From Dichotomicrobium thermohalophilum (GTDB lineage: Bacteria > Pseudomonadota > Alphaproteobacteria > Rhizobiales > Rhodomicrobiaceae), in contig NZ_QXDF01000001.1 of NCBI RefSeq assembly GCF_003550175.1, positions 1,388,501 through 1,452,500 on the forward strand: a stretch of DNA of 64,000 bases. Direction: 5' to 3'. This document shows, piece after piece, positions 12,261 to 21,119 of this stretch. The notes beneath the pieces were generated by a model. The model had not been told where the DNA came from, made no database searches, and was given only the letters and a program-made list of their open reading frames with translations. The translations under genes and the position numbers were made by a program. How positions within the stretch are numbered: the stretch's first letter is position 1; each line of letters begins with the position of its first letter.

Positions 12261-13292
12261 CTACACTGTCTCGCGCGGCTTGACCAGCCCGCGGTTGACC
12301 ATCGCCTCGGCGATCTGGACGGTGTTGAGCGCCGCGCCCTTGCGCAGATTGTCCGAGACGACCCACATCGCCAGCCCGTTATCGACCGTCGAGTCCTCGC
12401 GGATGCGCGAGACGTAGGTGGCATAATCGCCGACGCATTCGACCGGCGTGATGTAGCCGCCGTCCTCGCGCTTGTCGACGACGAGGATGCCGGGCGCCTC
12501 GCGCAGGATGTCTCGCGCCTGATCCGCACTCATTTCCCGCTCGAATTCGATATTGACCGCCTCGCCGTGGCCCACGAACACCGGCACGCGCACGCACGTG
12601 GCGGTCAGTTTGATCTTCGGATCGAGGATCTTCTTGGTCTCCGCGACCATCTTCCACTCTTCGCGGGTTGAGCCATCGTCGAGGAAGCGGTCGATATGCG
12701 GGATGCAGTTGAACGCGATCTGCTTGGTGAAGTGCTCCGGTTCCGGCTCGTCGGTGACGAAGATACCCTTGGTCTGGTTCCAGAGCTCATCCATTGCGTC
12801 CTTGCCGGCGCCGGAAACCGACTGATAGGTCGAGACGACCACACGCTTGATTCCCGCGGCCTCGTGCAGCGGCTTGAGCGCGACGACGAGTTGCGCGGTC
12901 GAGCAGTTCGGGTTGGCAATGATGTTGCGCTTGGTATAGCCGGCGATGTCGTCGGCGTTCACCTCCGGCACAATCAGCGGCACGTCTTCGTGGTAGCGCC
13001 AGGCCGAGGAGTTGTCGATCACCACGCAGCCGGTAGCGGCAATCTTCGGCGACCATTCCTTGGACACGTCGCCGCCGGCCGACATCAGCGCGAAATCGCA
13101 TTTCGAGAAGTCGAACTGCTCGATGTCGTGGCACTTGATCGTGCGGTCACCGTAGGACACCTCCCGCCCCAGCGATCGGCGCGAGGCGATGGCGAACACC
13201 TCATCGGCAGGAAACTCGCGCTCTGCGAGGATATTGAGCATCTCCTGGCCCACATTTCCGGTGGCGCCAACGACAGCGATATTGTACCCCAA
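12261..13292 (-). CDS. asd: Aspartate-semialdehyde dehydrogenase
   Basis: A 343-residue NADPH-dependent enzyme that makes aspartate semialdehyde, the branch point to lysine, diaminopimelate, threonine and methionine. The N-terminal NADP motif is VVGATGNVGQEML. Catalytic Cys130 lies in ANPNCSTAQLV, and the substrate-binding part has SVSGAGKDAMDEL. The family N-terminus (M-GYNIAVVGATG) requires the TTG at 13292 as start. GGAG 7 bases upstream supports it, and no ATG fits. leuB is about 2.4 kb away on the same strand; these two are often adjacent in Alphaproteobacteria, but chrA and an unknown gene intervene here. Confidence 0.94.
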   Translation of the reverse strand: MGYNIAVVGATGNVGQEMLNILAEREFPADEVFAIASRRSLGREVSYGDRTIKCHDIEQFDFSKCDFALMSAGGDVSKEWSPKIAATGCVVIDNSSAWRYHEDVPLIVPEVNADDIAGYTKRNIIANPNCSTAQLVVALKPLHEAAGIKRVVVSTYQSVSGAGKDAMDELWNQTKGIFVTDEPEPEHFTKQIAFNCIPHIDRFLDDGSTREEWKMVAETKKILDPKIKLTATCVRVPVFVGHGEAVNIEFEREMSADQARDILREAPGILVVDKREDGGYITPVECVGDYATYVSRIREDSTVDNGLAMWVVSDNLRKGAALNTVQIAEAMVNRGLVKPRETV

Positions 13293-13427
13293 GGCTGATC
13301 TCCAAAACGTCGTGTCAGTGGGCTGGACGGGGAGCCCTTTCCGCCTCGTTGTAGGAGCGGTCTCGCCGCGTTGCAAGGCCAGCGCCTGAGAACGCGCCAT
13401 GCCGCCATGAAAGCGCAGGGACAAGCG

Positions 13428-14627
13428 ATGACCGACGCGCCGCGCGCCGGCACACCCTGGGAGGTGTTCCGTACGTTTCTCGTGCTGGGCTGCGTTTCGT
13501 TTGGCGGGCCGATCGCGCATATAGGCTATTTCCGCGAAGCTTTCGTCAAGCGGCGCGGGTGGATCACCGACGAGGCGTATGGCGATCTGGTGGCGTTGTG
13601 CCAGTTCCTGCCCGGCCCGGCGTCCAGCCAGGTCGGAATGGCTCTCGGGCTGATGCGCGCGGGCTACGCGGGGATGCTTGCCGCTTGGGTGGCATTCACG
13701 CTGCCCTCGGCGCTGCTGATGTTCGGGCTGGCGGTAGGGCTTACGGCGTTTCAGGTCGACACGCAGGCCGGCTGGGTCGTCGCGCTGAAGGCGGTGGCCG
13801 CGGCTGTCGTGGCCGATGCGCTCCTCGGTATGGCGCGCAACCTTGCGCCGGATGAGCGCCGCGCGACCATTGCCGTTGCGGGCATGATCGGGGCGCTGCT
13901 TCTGCCGATCGAATGGGGCCAGCTTGCGGTGATCGGCGCAGGCGCTCTGGTCGGGTTGGTGGTGCTGGGCGGCTTCGAAAGCCCCGCGCCCACGGAGAGT
14001 GCGCCGCTGGTAAAGGTCTCGCGAGCCGTCTCCCTTAGCTGTCTTGCGCTGTTCTTCGCGCTGCTGATCGGGCTGCCGTTCGCTGTTGGCGGGCTAGGCG
14101 GAACACTCACCGATCTGTTTACCCGGTTCTATAGCGCTGGTGCCCTGGTATTCGGCGGGGGCCATGTCGTCCTGCCGCTGTTGCAGGCGCAGGTGGTCGA
14201 TCCCGGGCTGGTGGACCGCGACGTGTTCCTGGCCGGTTACGGCGCGGCGCAGGCGTTGCCAGGGCCGCTGTTCGCGATTTCGGCCTATCTCGGTGCGGAA
14301 GCGACCGGCGCGGCTGGGGCCTTGGCGGGCGCGGGCGTGGCGCTGATCGGCATTTTCCTGCCGGGCGCGCTGCTGGTACTCGGGACGCTGCCTTTCTGGA
14401 GCAGCCTGCGGCAATGGGCGCTGGCCCGGCGGATTCTGGCGGGGATCAACGCGGCTGTTGTGGGGCTGCTGGCCGCGGCGCTGTATGATCCGGTTTTTGT
14501 CGAGGGGATCACCGACGCGAAAACGATGGCGCTCGCCGTCGCCGCGTTCGTTGCGCTGCATGTCTGGAAAGCGCCGCCGCTCACCGTCGTTGCCGGCGCG
14601 GCTGCGGTGGGCGTCCTCGCGCTTTAG
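13428..14627 (+). CDS. chrA: Chromate efflux transporter ChrA (two-domain)
   Basis: A 399-residue inner-membrane protein of the CHR family, associated with chromate efflux. It has the long two-domain form: the N-terminal CHR domain has FLVLGCVSFGGPIAHIGYF and CQFLPGPASSQVGMALG, and the C-terminal repeat has FGGGHVVLPLLQ and GYGAAQALPGPLFAISAYLG. About ten hydrophobic segments are visible. ATG 13428 follows AGGGA by 6 bases; earlier in-frame starts at 13371 and 13407 lack this. Its TAG overlaps the stop of the opposite gene within 14624-14627. CHR family members may carry other anions. Confidence 0.9.
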   Translation: MTDAPRAGTPWEVFRTFLVLGCVSFGGPIAHIGYFREAFVKRRGWITDEAYGDLVALCQFLPGPASSQVGMALGLMRAGYAGMLAAWVAFTLPSALLMFGLAVGLTAFQVDTQAGWVVALKAVAAAVVADALLGMARNLAPDERRATIAVAGMIGALLLPIEWGQLAVIGAGALVGLVVLGGFESPAPTESAPLVKVSRAVSLSCLALFFALLIGLPFAVGGLGGTLTDLFTRFYSAGALVFGGGHVVLPLLQAQVVDPGLVDRDVFLAGYGAAQALPGPLFAISAYLGAEATGAAGALAGAGVALIGIFLPGALLVLGTLPFWSSLRQWALARRILAGINAAVVGLLAAALYDPVFVEGITDAKTMALAVAAFVALHVWKAPPLTVVAGAAAVGVLAL

Positions 14628-15469
14628 CCGTCGCTGAGCAGGCGCCCGCAGAGCCAGAATTCGCCCTGCACGACCATACCCGGCTCAAGCGGCCCACGGT
14701 GTCCCTCGATCTGCGATTCCAGCGCGACGACATCGACCGTCCCGCCCAGCGTCTCGATCAGCGCCCAGCAGAAGCTCTGCTCTGTCACCGGGTTGGTGCG
14801 AATTTCCGAGCGAATGACCTCGCCACAGATAAAGGCGCGCGAGGGCGCATTGAAGCCCGGCTGATCGGGATCGTGGAAGACCGGCTGGTCCGTCTCGCTC
14901 GAAGGCATGAACAGACCGCTGGCGAAGAACGACTTTGGCGCGAAGCGCACCTCCTGACCGTCCTGGGCCGCCTCGAAGCTCGTGGCATCGCTGAACACCG
15001 CGATATCATGCGCGAAGGCCGTGACCTGCGCCTCAGCCTTGAACGGCGCAACGCGGTTGGCGAGGCAGGCGAAGTCGACCACGTCGAACAGCGCCACGGT
15101 CGTACAATCGTGCAACTCTTCGCCCGGCTCGACCTCGGCGAAGATCGCCCCCTCGAAGGCGTTGTCCTCCGGACGGCGCTTGATCGCTACGGCGCGGATC
15201 GGAACGCGGCCCGCGCCGGCGAAAAACGGCGTCACCCCCACTATGGCCAGCGTGTCCTCGGGCGGGCCATCCCCTTCATCGGCGTCCTCGTCGCGCCGTT
15301 TCTGCATGTGGATCCAGAGCTCCGAGCCGACATCGGTGTGCCAGCGGTAATAATACCCCGGGCGGCATTCCAGCGACTCCGCCCGGTCTTCCGGCAGCTT
15401 TCCGATCAAGCTGGCGAGTTCCTCTGCCGAACGCGCCTGAAAACCAATGATGCTGAAATGATCTGTCAT
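14624..15469 (-). CDS. Hypothetical protein (281 aa)
   Basis: An unrecognised soluble acidic protein of 281 residues with no signal peptide or membrane helix. It begins MTDHFSIIGFQARSAEELAS. Features are an acidic loop (RRDEDADEGDGPPED), several Phe-rich beta-type segments (GAIFAEVEPGEELHD, ALFDVVDFACLANRV, FFASGLFMPSS) and a C-terminal part (SFCWALIETLGGTVDVVA, MVVQGEFWLCGRL) that looks like a small barrel. Codon use is normal for the window. The stop overlaps the chrA stop by four bases. No pathway link is visible. Confidence 0.7.
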   Translation of the reverse strand: MTDHFSIIGFQARSAEELASLIGKLPEDRAESLECRPGYYYRWHTDVGSELWIHMQKRRDEDADEGDGPPEDTLAIVGVTPFFAGAGRVPIRAVAIKRRPEDNAFEGAIFAEVEPGEELHDCTTVALFDVVDFACLANRVAPFKAEAQVTAFAHDIAVFSDATSFEAAQDGQEVRFAPKSFFASGLFMPSSETDQPVFHDPDQPGFNAPSRAFICGEVIRSEIRTNPVTEQSFCWALIETLGGTVDVVALESQIEGHRGPLEPGMVVQGEFWLCGRLLSDG

Positions 15470-15663
15470 GTCCCCACTGAATGTCTTGGCAAGGCGCACG
15501 AGAGCCACCGCTTCGGCCCGGCCGCGCGCCACTTCGCTATACAGGATACAGCAGATTCGTGTTCAAAAATGACACAGTATGCGGGCACTGCGCCACGCAC
15601 GCGCGACACGATCGGGCGCGAAAGCGCCATTTTTCCACGATTAGCCGCACGGCCGGACGTGGA

Positions 15664-16773
15664 TCAGCCCGCTTGTGCCTCCAGCGCGGCGACGATCGCT
15701 TTGCCCATCTCGTCCGTTCCGACCCGGCTCATTCCCTCCTGCATGATGTCGCCGGTCCTCAGGCCCTGGTCCAGCACCGACGTTATCGCCCTCTCCAGCA
15801 TGTCGGCCTCCTCGGCGAGATCGAAGGAGTAGCGCAGGGCCATGGCGAAGCTCGCGAGCATCGCGATCGGGTTGGCGATGCCCTTGCCGGCGATGTCCGG
15901 CGCGCTGCCATGCACAGGCTCGTACATCGCACGCTTGCGGCCTGACGCCTGCGCCTCGCCCAGCGAGGCCGACGGCAGCATGCCGAGAGATCCGGTCAGC
16001 ATTGCTGCCTCGTCAGACAGCATATCACCGAACAGGTTATCCGTCACGATAACGTCGAATTGTTTCGGCCAGCGAACAAGTTGCATCGCGCAGTTGTCAG
16101 CGAGGATGTGCGTCAGCTCGACATCGGAATAACTGTCCTGATGAACGCGCGTCACGACCTCATTCCAGAGAACCCCGGTGCGCATGACGTTGCGCTTTTC
16201 GGCCGAGTGTACGAGGTTTCGCCGCTTGCGCGCCAGGTCGAAGGCCACGCGCGCGATGCGCTCGATTTCGCTGCTGGTGTAAACCTGGGTGTCCACTGCG
16301 CGCTGCTGTCCGTCCTCCAGCGTCACGACTTCCTTCGGCTCGCCGAAATAAGCGCCGCCGGTGAGCTCGCGCACGATCATGATGTCCAGTCCCTCGACCA
16401 CTTCTCGCTTGAGGCTGGAGCTATCTGCCAGCGCCGGGTAACAGATCGCCGGACGCAGATTGGCGAAGAGGCCGAGGTCTCTGCGCAGGCGCAGCAGACC
16501 CGCTTCCGGGCGCTTGTCGTAGGGCACGCCGTCCCACTTCGGCCCGCCAACGGCGCCGAGCATAACAGCATCGGCCGCCGTCGCCCGCTGCATGGCCGCG
16601 TCGGTGATCGGCTCACCGTATTCGTCATAGGCGCAGCCGCCGACGAGGTCCTCGTCAATGTTGAAGGAGACGACGCCCGTCTCATTGAACCAGAACGCGA
16701 CCCGCTTGACCTCGTTCATCACTTCCGGGCCGATGCCGTCGCCGGGCAGGAGCAGCAGGTTGAATGTCGCCAT
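15664..16773 (-). CDS. leuB: 3-isopropylmalate dehydrogenase
   Basis: A 369-residue NAD-dependent oxidative decarboxylase, third step of leucine synthesis (3-isopropylmalate to 2-oxoisocaproate). The N-terminus [18 protein letters not shown], the substrate-binding region [14 protein letters not shown] and [12 protein letters not shown], the metal site [20 protein letters not shown] and the NAD site [20 protein letters not shown] are all present. The length equals typical proteobacterial LeuB. AGGA lies 8 bases before ATG 16773. leuC is 20 kb away at 36441 and no leuD is seen, so the leucine genes are dispersed. Confidence 0.96.
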   Translation of the reverse strand: MATFNLLLLPGDGIGPEVMNEVKRVAFWFNETGVVSFNIDEDLVGGCAYDEYGEPITDAAMQRATAADAVMLGAVGGPKWDGVPYDKRPEAGLLRLRRDLGLFANLRPAICYPALADSSSLKREVVEGLDIMIVRELTGGAYFGEPKEVVTLEDGQQRAVDTQVYTSSEIERIARVAFDLARKRRNLVHSAEKRNVMRTGVLWNEVVTRVHQDSYSDVELTHILADNCAMQLVRWPKQFDVIVTDNLFGDMLSDEAAMLTGSLGMLPSASLGEAQASGRKRAMYEPVHGSAPDIAGKGIANPIAMLASFAMALRYSFDLAEEADMLERAITSVLDQGLRTGDIMQEGMSRVGTDEMGKAIVAALEAQAG

Positions 16774-16888
16774 GGGTCGTTTCCTCGCAAAATTCGTTGA
16801 TGAGCCGGGCCGAAAGCCTCGCCGCGTGACGCGGGGCAGGGTGCAACTGTGCTAGCCGCTCGCGCGGGGGCGCGCAAGTGTTGGCGCC

Positions 16889-19800
16889 TCAGTCGCTCTG
16901 GGCGAGCAGCGCGGCGTTGCCGCCGGCGGCGGTGGTGTCGACGCACAAGTGGCGCTCGTGGAAATAGCGGTCCGGCCGGATCACCTCGGTGATGAGCGGC
17001 AGGATCGGGCCGTCGCGGCGGGCGAGGGCGCGGCGCATGGCGCAGAGAGCGGATTCGTCGCCGGTGCAGGCCACGCCTGCGAGGCCATCGTGTTCGGCGA
17101 GCCAGTCCGGTTCAATCTGTCCGTCCAGGGTTGCGATCGGCGCGCCATGTTTCTTCAAATCGCTCACCTCGGGTGCCTCGGGGGCGGCCATGACGACCGC
17201 GTTGCCGAAGGCGAGTGCCTGTACCGCCTGTGCCAGCGCCGTTTCCGCATTCGGCCCGAGACAGAGCATCGTGCCGCGCGGATGCACCGTCATGCGGTTG
17301 CTTTCGCCGGTCGGCCCCGGGAGGACGAGTTCATCGGCATCGAGCGCCTTCGCCGCTCCCAGCGCGTCGCGGGCGAGGGCAGGGGCATCCGCCAGCGCCT
17401 GCTCCAGCACCGAAAGCCGGTCATCGCGCGCCTCCCAGGCGGGTTGTTTCCCGGCGGCCTCATCAAGCGCCCGTGCGAAGTCCTCGCGCGCGAGCCTCGG
17501 GCCATCGCCATGCGCGGTCGTGTGTGCTGGCTCATGCGGTGGTTTGCGAAAGCTCATGAGGTAGTGCGGCCCGCCGGCCTTTGGGCCGGTGCCGGAGCAC
17601 TTCTCGCCGCCGAACGGCTGAGACCCGACGATCGAGCCGATCTGGTTGCGGTTGACGTAGATGTTGCCGACTTCCAGCCGGTCCACGACCTCCTGCACGC
17701 GCCGGTCAATGCGCGTGTGCAGGCCCGCCGTCAGCCCGTAGCCGCTGGCGTTTATGTTCTCAACGATCTTCGTGAGGTTCTCCGCCTTGAACGGCGCGAC
17801 ATGCAGGACCGGGCCGAACACCTCGCGCTTCAGCTCCTCGATGCCGGAGACGCGGAACACCGAAGGCGCGACGAAGCGGCCCTCGAACGGCACGTCGACT
17901 GTCTTGAGCAGGCGTCCGTCGGCTTCCATCTTCGCGCAGTAGTCGGCAATGTCCCGTTGGGCATCCGCGTCGATCACCGGTCCGACATCGGTGGACAGGT
18001 CCCACGGATCGCCAACCCGCAACTCGTCCATGGCCCCAGCGAGCATCGTGAGTGTGCGGTCGAACACGTCCTCTTGTATGTAGAGGCAGCGTAGCGAGGA
18101 GCAGCGCTGGCCCGCGCTTTGGAACGCCGATTGCACGACATCGCGCACGGCCTGCTCGGGCAGGGCGGTGGAATCGAGGATCATGGCGTTCAGCCCGCCC
18201 GTCTCGGCGATGAGCGGCGTGCCAGGCGCGCAGTGTTCGGCGATGGTGCGGTCGATGATTTTCGCGGTTTCGGTCGAGCCGGTGAAGCACACGCCGGAGA
18301 CGCGCCGATCCTTGAGAAGCGCGCCGCCAAGCTCCGCGCCATCGCCGGGAAGAAGCTGGAGCACATCGCGCGGAATGCCGTGCTCGTGCATGAGCGCGAC
18401 CGCGCGCGCGGCCATGAGCGAGGTCTGCTCGGCCGGCTTGGCGATCACGGCGTTGCCGGCGGCAAGCGCGGCGGCGATCTGCCCGGTGAAGATCGCCAGC
18501 GGGAAGTTCCACGGAGAGATGCACACGAACACGCCGCGCCCCTTTAGCGGCGCGTCGGCGTTGAGACGCCGGGCTTCCGCCGCGTAATAGCGCAGGAAGT
18601 CGACCGCCTCGCGCACCTCGGCGACGCCATCGGCGAGCGTCTTGCCCGCCTCGCGGCTGGCGATGGCGAACAGCTCCGGAGCGTGGCGCTCGTAAGCATC
18701 CGAGATCGCTTCGAGAATCTCCGCGCGTTTCTCGACCGGCTCGGCTGACCAGCGCGCGGCAGCGTCCTCCGCCGCATCGAGCGCAAGGCGGGCATGCTCG
18801 GGCGTCGCATCTTCGACCTTTCCCGGCTTGTCCGACGGAACCGCCGGGTTCACTACCGTGCGCGCCGGCTTGGACGGTGGCGCCTGTGTGGCGACCAGTG
18901 GCGCGCTATGCCACGCGTGCGCGCGGAACTCCGCCATCTGCTCATGCAGCGCGCCGACGGTCATCGGATCGGTCAGGTCCCAGCCGCGCGAATTGCGCCG
19001 CTTTGGCGCGAAAATCTCGGGCGCCGGAACAACTGCCGGATTCGGCAGGCTGTCGTTGAGCCGCTCCAGGGTCGTGAACGGGTCGCGTGCGACATCCTCT
19101 GGTGGCACGTTCTCATCCACGATCTGGTTGACGAAAGAGGAATTCGCGCCGTTCTCCAGAAGGCGGCGCACCAGGTAGGCGAGCAGATCGCGGTGAGCGC
19201 CAACCGGCGCGTAGATACGGCAGCGCGTATCGTGATCGCCCTTGATCATGCTGTGCAGGGCTTCGCCCATGCCGTGCAGGCGCTGAAACTCGAAGGCTTC
19301 CTTCCCGGTGCCGGTTTCGCGCGCCATGTCGAGGACGGCCATGGCTGTGTGGGCGTTGTGCGTGGCGAATTGCGGGTAGATCCGGTCCGTCATGCCGAAA
19401 AGTTGCCGGGCGCAGGCGATAAAGGATACGTCGGAGCTCGCCTTGCGTGTCAGCACCGGGAAGCTGTCCACGCCGGTCACCTGCGCCTGCTTGATCTCTG
19501 TGTCCCAATAGGCGCCCTTGACCAGCCGGACCATGATGCGCCGGTTTTCGCGCTCGGCCAGTGCATGGAGCCAGTCGAGCACCATTGGGGCGCGTCGGCC
19601 ATAGGCCTGAACGACGACCCCGAAACCGTCCCAGCCCTTGGTCGCCGGATCGCTGAGCACCGTCTCGATGACATCGAGCGAGAGGTCGAGCCGGTCGGCT
19701 TCCTCCGCGTCGATGTTGAAGCCCATGTTGGCGCTTTTCGCCAGCAGCGCCAGCGACATCAGCCGCGGCGTCAACTCGCGCATCACCCGATCCTTTTGCG

Positions 19801-20569
19801 CGTATTCATAGCGCGCGTGCAGCGCCGACAGCTTGACCGAGATGCCGGGATTATCCGCCACCTCGCCGATGCACAGCGGCGCGAGGCGGCTGATCGCGTC
19901 GGCGTAGGACAGGTGATAGGCGCGCGCGTCTGCATCGGTCCGGGCGGCCTCGCCCAGCATGTCGTAGGAGTAGGTGTAGCCTTCGGCCTCCCAGTGCTTT
20001 GCGCGGGAGAGCGCCTCGTCCATGTCCGCGCCGAGCACGAAGGTGCGCCCCATCTCTCGCATCGCCTGTTCGACGGCGGTGCGCACCACGGGTTCGCCCA
20101 GCCGCCGCACCATGCCGCGCAGCACCCCGGCAAGCCCCTCGTCGCGGTCTTCGACAACCTGCCCGGTCATCATCAGCGCCCACGTGGAGGCGTTGACGAG
20201 CGTGGAACTTGACCGGTTCAGGTGCTCCGCCCATTTGCCGCCAGCCACCTTGTCGCGGATCAGCGCGTCGATCGTCCGGTCGTCGGGAACGCGCAGCACC
20301 GCCTCGGCGAGGCACATCAGCGCGATGCCTTCCTTCGTGCTCAGCCCGTACTCACTAAGGAACTGTTCCATCATGCTGGGCCGCGAATCGGTGCGAATAC
20401 GACGCACCAGGTCCGCGGCCTGCTTGGTGATGCGCGCGCGCTGGTCAGCCGACAGCTGAGCGGCGTTGACGAGATCGGGCACCAGCGCGGACTCCTCCGC
20501 GCGGATGTTGTCGCGGATACGCTGGCGCAATGCGGCCAGCCGGCCGGGTCGTGCTTGCGGCGTGGTCAT
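16889..20569 (-). CDS. putA: Bifunctional proline dehydrogenase / P5C dehydrogenase PutA
   Basis: A 1226-residue enzyme oxidising proline to glutamate in two channelled steps. The N-terminal FAD-dependent PRODH barrel includes GISVKLSALHARYEYAQ, LNIDAEEADRLDLSLD-like sequence and LVKGAYWDTEIKQAQ. The central aldehyde dehydrogenase has SPWNFPLAIFTGQIAAALAAG, ETGGLNAMI and the catalytic Cys in QSAGQRCSSLR. About 220 further C-terminal residues look like a degenerate aldehyde-dehydrogenase-like domain. The chain begins directly with the arm region, so the ribbon-helix-helix repressor domain of E. coli PutA is absent and the enzyme should not autoregulate. leuB lies 115 bases downstream. Confidence 0.96.
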   Translation of the reverse strand: MTTPQARPGRLAALRQRIRDNIRAEESALVPDLVNAAQLSADQRARITKQAADLVRRIRTDSRPSMMEQFLSEYGLSTKEGIALMCLAEAVLRVPDDRTIDALIRDKVAGGKWAEHLNRSSSTLVNASTWALMMTGQVVEDRDEGLAGVLRGMVRRLGEPVVRTAVEQAMREMGRTFVLGADMDEALSRAKHWEAEGYTYSYDMLGEAARTDADARAYHLSYADAISRLAPLCIGEVADNPGISVKLSALHARYEYAQKDRVMRELTPRLMSLALLAKSANMGFNIDAEEADRLDLSLDVIETVLSDPATKGWDGFGVVVQAYGRRAPMVLDWLHALAERENRRIMVRLVKGAYWDTEIKQAQVTGVDSFPVLTRKASSDVSFIACARQLFGMTDRIYPQFATHNAHTAMAVLDMARETGTGKEAFEFQRLHGMGEALHSMIKGDHDTRCRIYAPVGAHRDLLAYLVRRLLENGANSSFVNQIVDENVPPEDVARDPFTTLERLNDSLPNPAVVPAPEIFAPKRRNSRGWDLTDPMTVGALHEQMAEFRAHAWHSAPLVATQAPPSKPARTVVNPAVPSDKPGKVEDATPEHARLALDAAEDAAARWSAEPVEKRAEILEAISDAYERHAPELFAIASREAGKTLADGVAEVREAVDFLRYYAAEARRLNADAPLKGRGVFVCISPWNFPLAIFTGQIAAALAAGNAVIAKPAEQTSLMAARAVALMHEHGIPRDVLQLLPGDGAELGGALLKDRRVSGVCFTGSTETAKIIDRTIAEHCAPGTPLIAETGGLNAMILDSTALPEQAVRDVVQSAFQSAGQRCSSLRCLYIQEDVFDRTLTMLAGAMDELRVGDPWDLSTDVGPVIDADAQRDIADYCAKMEADGRLLKTVDVPFEGRFVAPSVFRVSGIEELKREVFGPVLHVAPFKAENLTKIVENINASGYGLTAGLHTRIDRRVQEVVDRLEVGNIYVNRNQIGSIVGSQPFGGEKCSGTGPKAGGPHYLMSFRKPPHEPAHTTAHGDGPRLAREDFARALDEAAGKQPAWEARDDRLSVLEQALADAPALARDALGAAKALDADELVLPGPTGESNRMTVHPRGTMLCLGPNAETALAQAVQALAFGNAVVMAAPEAPEVSDLKKHGAPIATLDGQIEPDWLAEHDGLAGVACTGDESALCAMRRALARRDGPILPLITEVIRPDRYFHERHLCVDTTAAGGNAALLAQSD

Positions 20570-20621
20570 GCCCGAGAGGCTAGCATATCGGCGCGCGCGG
20601 ACAAGGATTCGCGGTGGTTGC

Positions 20622-20640
20622 GGGGCCTTTTGTGGGCCCC
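20622..20640 (-). terminator. GGGGCC/GGCCCC hairpin after a minus-strand gene
   Basis: A perfect 6-bp stem (20622-20627 with 20635-20640) and a 7-base loop lie just after the stop of the gene at 20653-21036. There is no U-tract on either strand, so terminator function is inferred only from the position. Confidence 0.35.
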
Positions 20641-20652
20641 GTTATCAGCGGA

Positions 20653-21036
20653 TTACGGGCCGATGCGATCGACGACCATCGCGCCGCGGCGGTTGTTGTA
20701 GATATGGGCGTAGAATGTTTCGCCCTTGCGCACCGCGTCGATGATATAGCTGGCGTGTCGGCCATTGCCCTGAACGAGCAGGATATTTGGCTCGCCGGAG
20801 CGAAAGCCGCGGTCCAGCCATGCACATTCGCCGGCGCTCGGTGGCGTGGACCCGGCGCCCTGACGGCCCGGATTGAAGCGCACGCGCACGGTGTTTCCGG
20901 CGCTGACCTCGGCCATCATGTTGCCGCCGGCCTTGCAGACCACAGGGTAGCTCTTCTGCGCTGCGGCCGGGACGGCGCTCGTGACGGCGAGAAGCGCGGC
21001 CGCCCCGAGGGCGGGCAGGGCCCTTGACAGACGCAT
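20653..21036 (-). CDS. Small secreted protein (127 aa)
   Basis: A 127-residue exported protein of unknown function. The signal peptide has a basic start, an Ala/Leu core and a cleavage site AAAQ near residue 27. The mature part has two cysteines (VVCKAGGN and GECAWLDRG), which may form a disulfide, and a beta-rich composition ending YAHIYNNRRGAMVVDRIGP. GGGGAGGAAACG before ATG 21036 is a strong ribosome site. It lies between putA and hemN, all on the minus strand, with no evident functional link. Confidence 0.75.
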   Translation of the reverse strand: MRLSRALPALGAAALLAVTSAVPAAAQKSYPVVCKAGGNMMAEVSAGNTVRVRFNPGRQGAGSTPPSAGECAWLDRGFRSGEPNILLVQGNGRHASYIIDAVRKGETFYAHIYNNRRGAMVVDRIGP

Positions 21037-21119
21037 CGTTTCCTCCCCTAAGCCATTGAAAAGACGGCGTGACCGTATTGGTCGCCGAGAGGGGGTGTCA
21101 ATCCGACACGCCTTGTAGC

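Noticed and set aside
15615-15634. GGCGC-GAAA-GCGCC hairpin followed by ATTTTT on the plus strand
   Set aside because: It looks like an intrinsic terminator, but no plus-strand gene precedes it: leuB and the 281-residue gene both run on the minus strand, where no U-tract follows.
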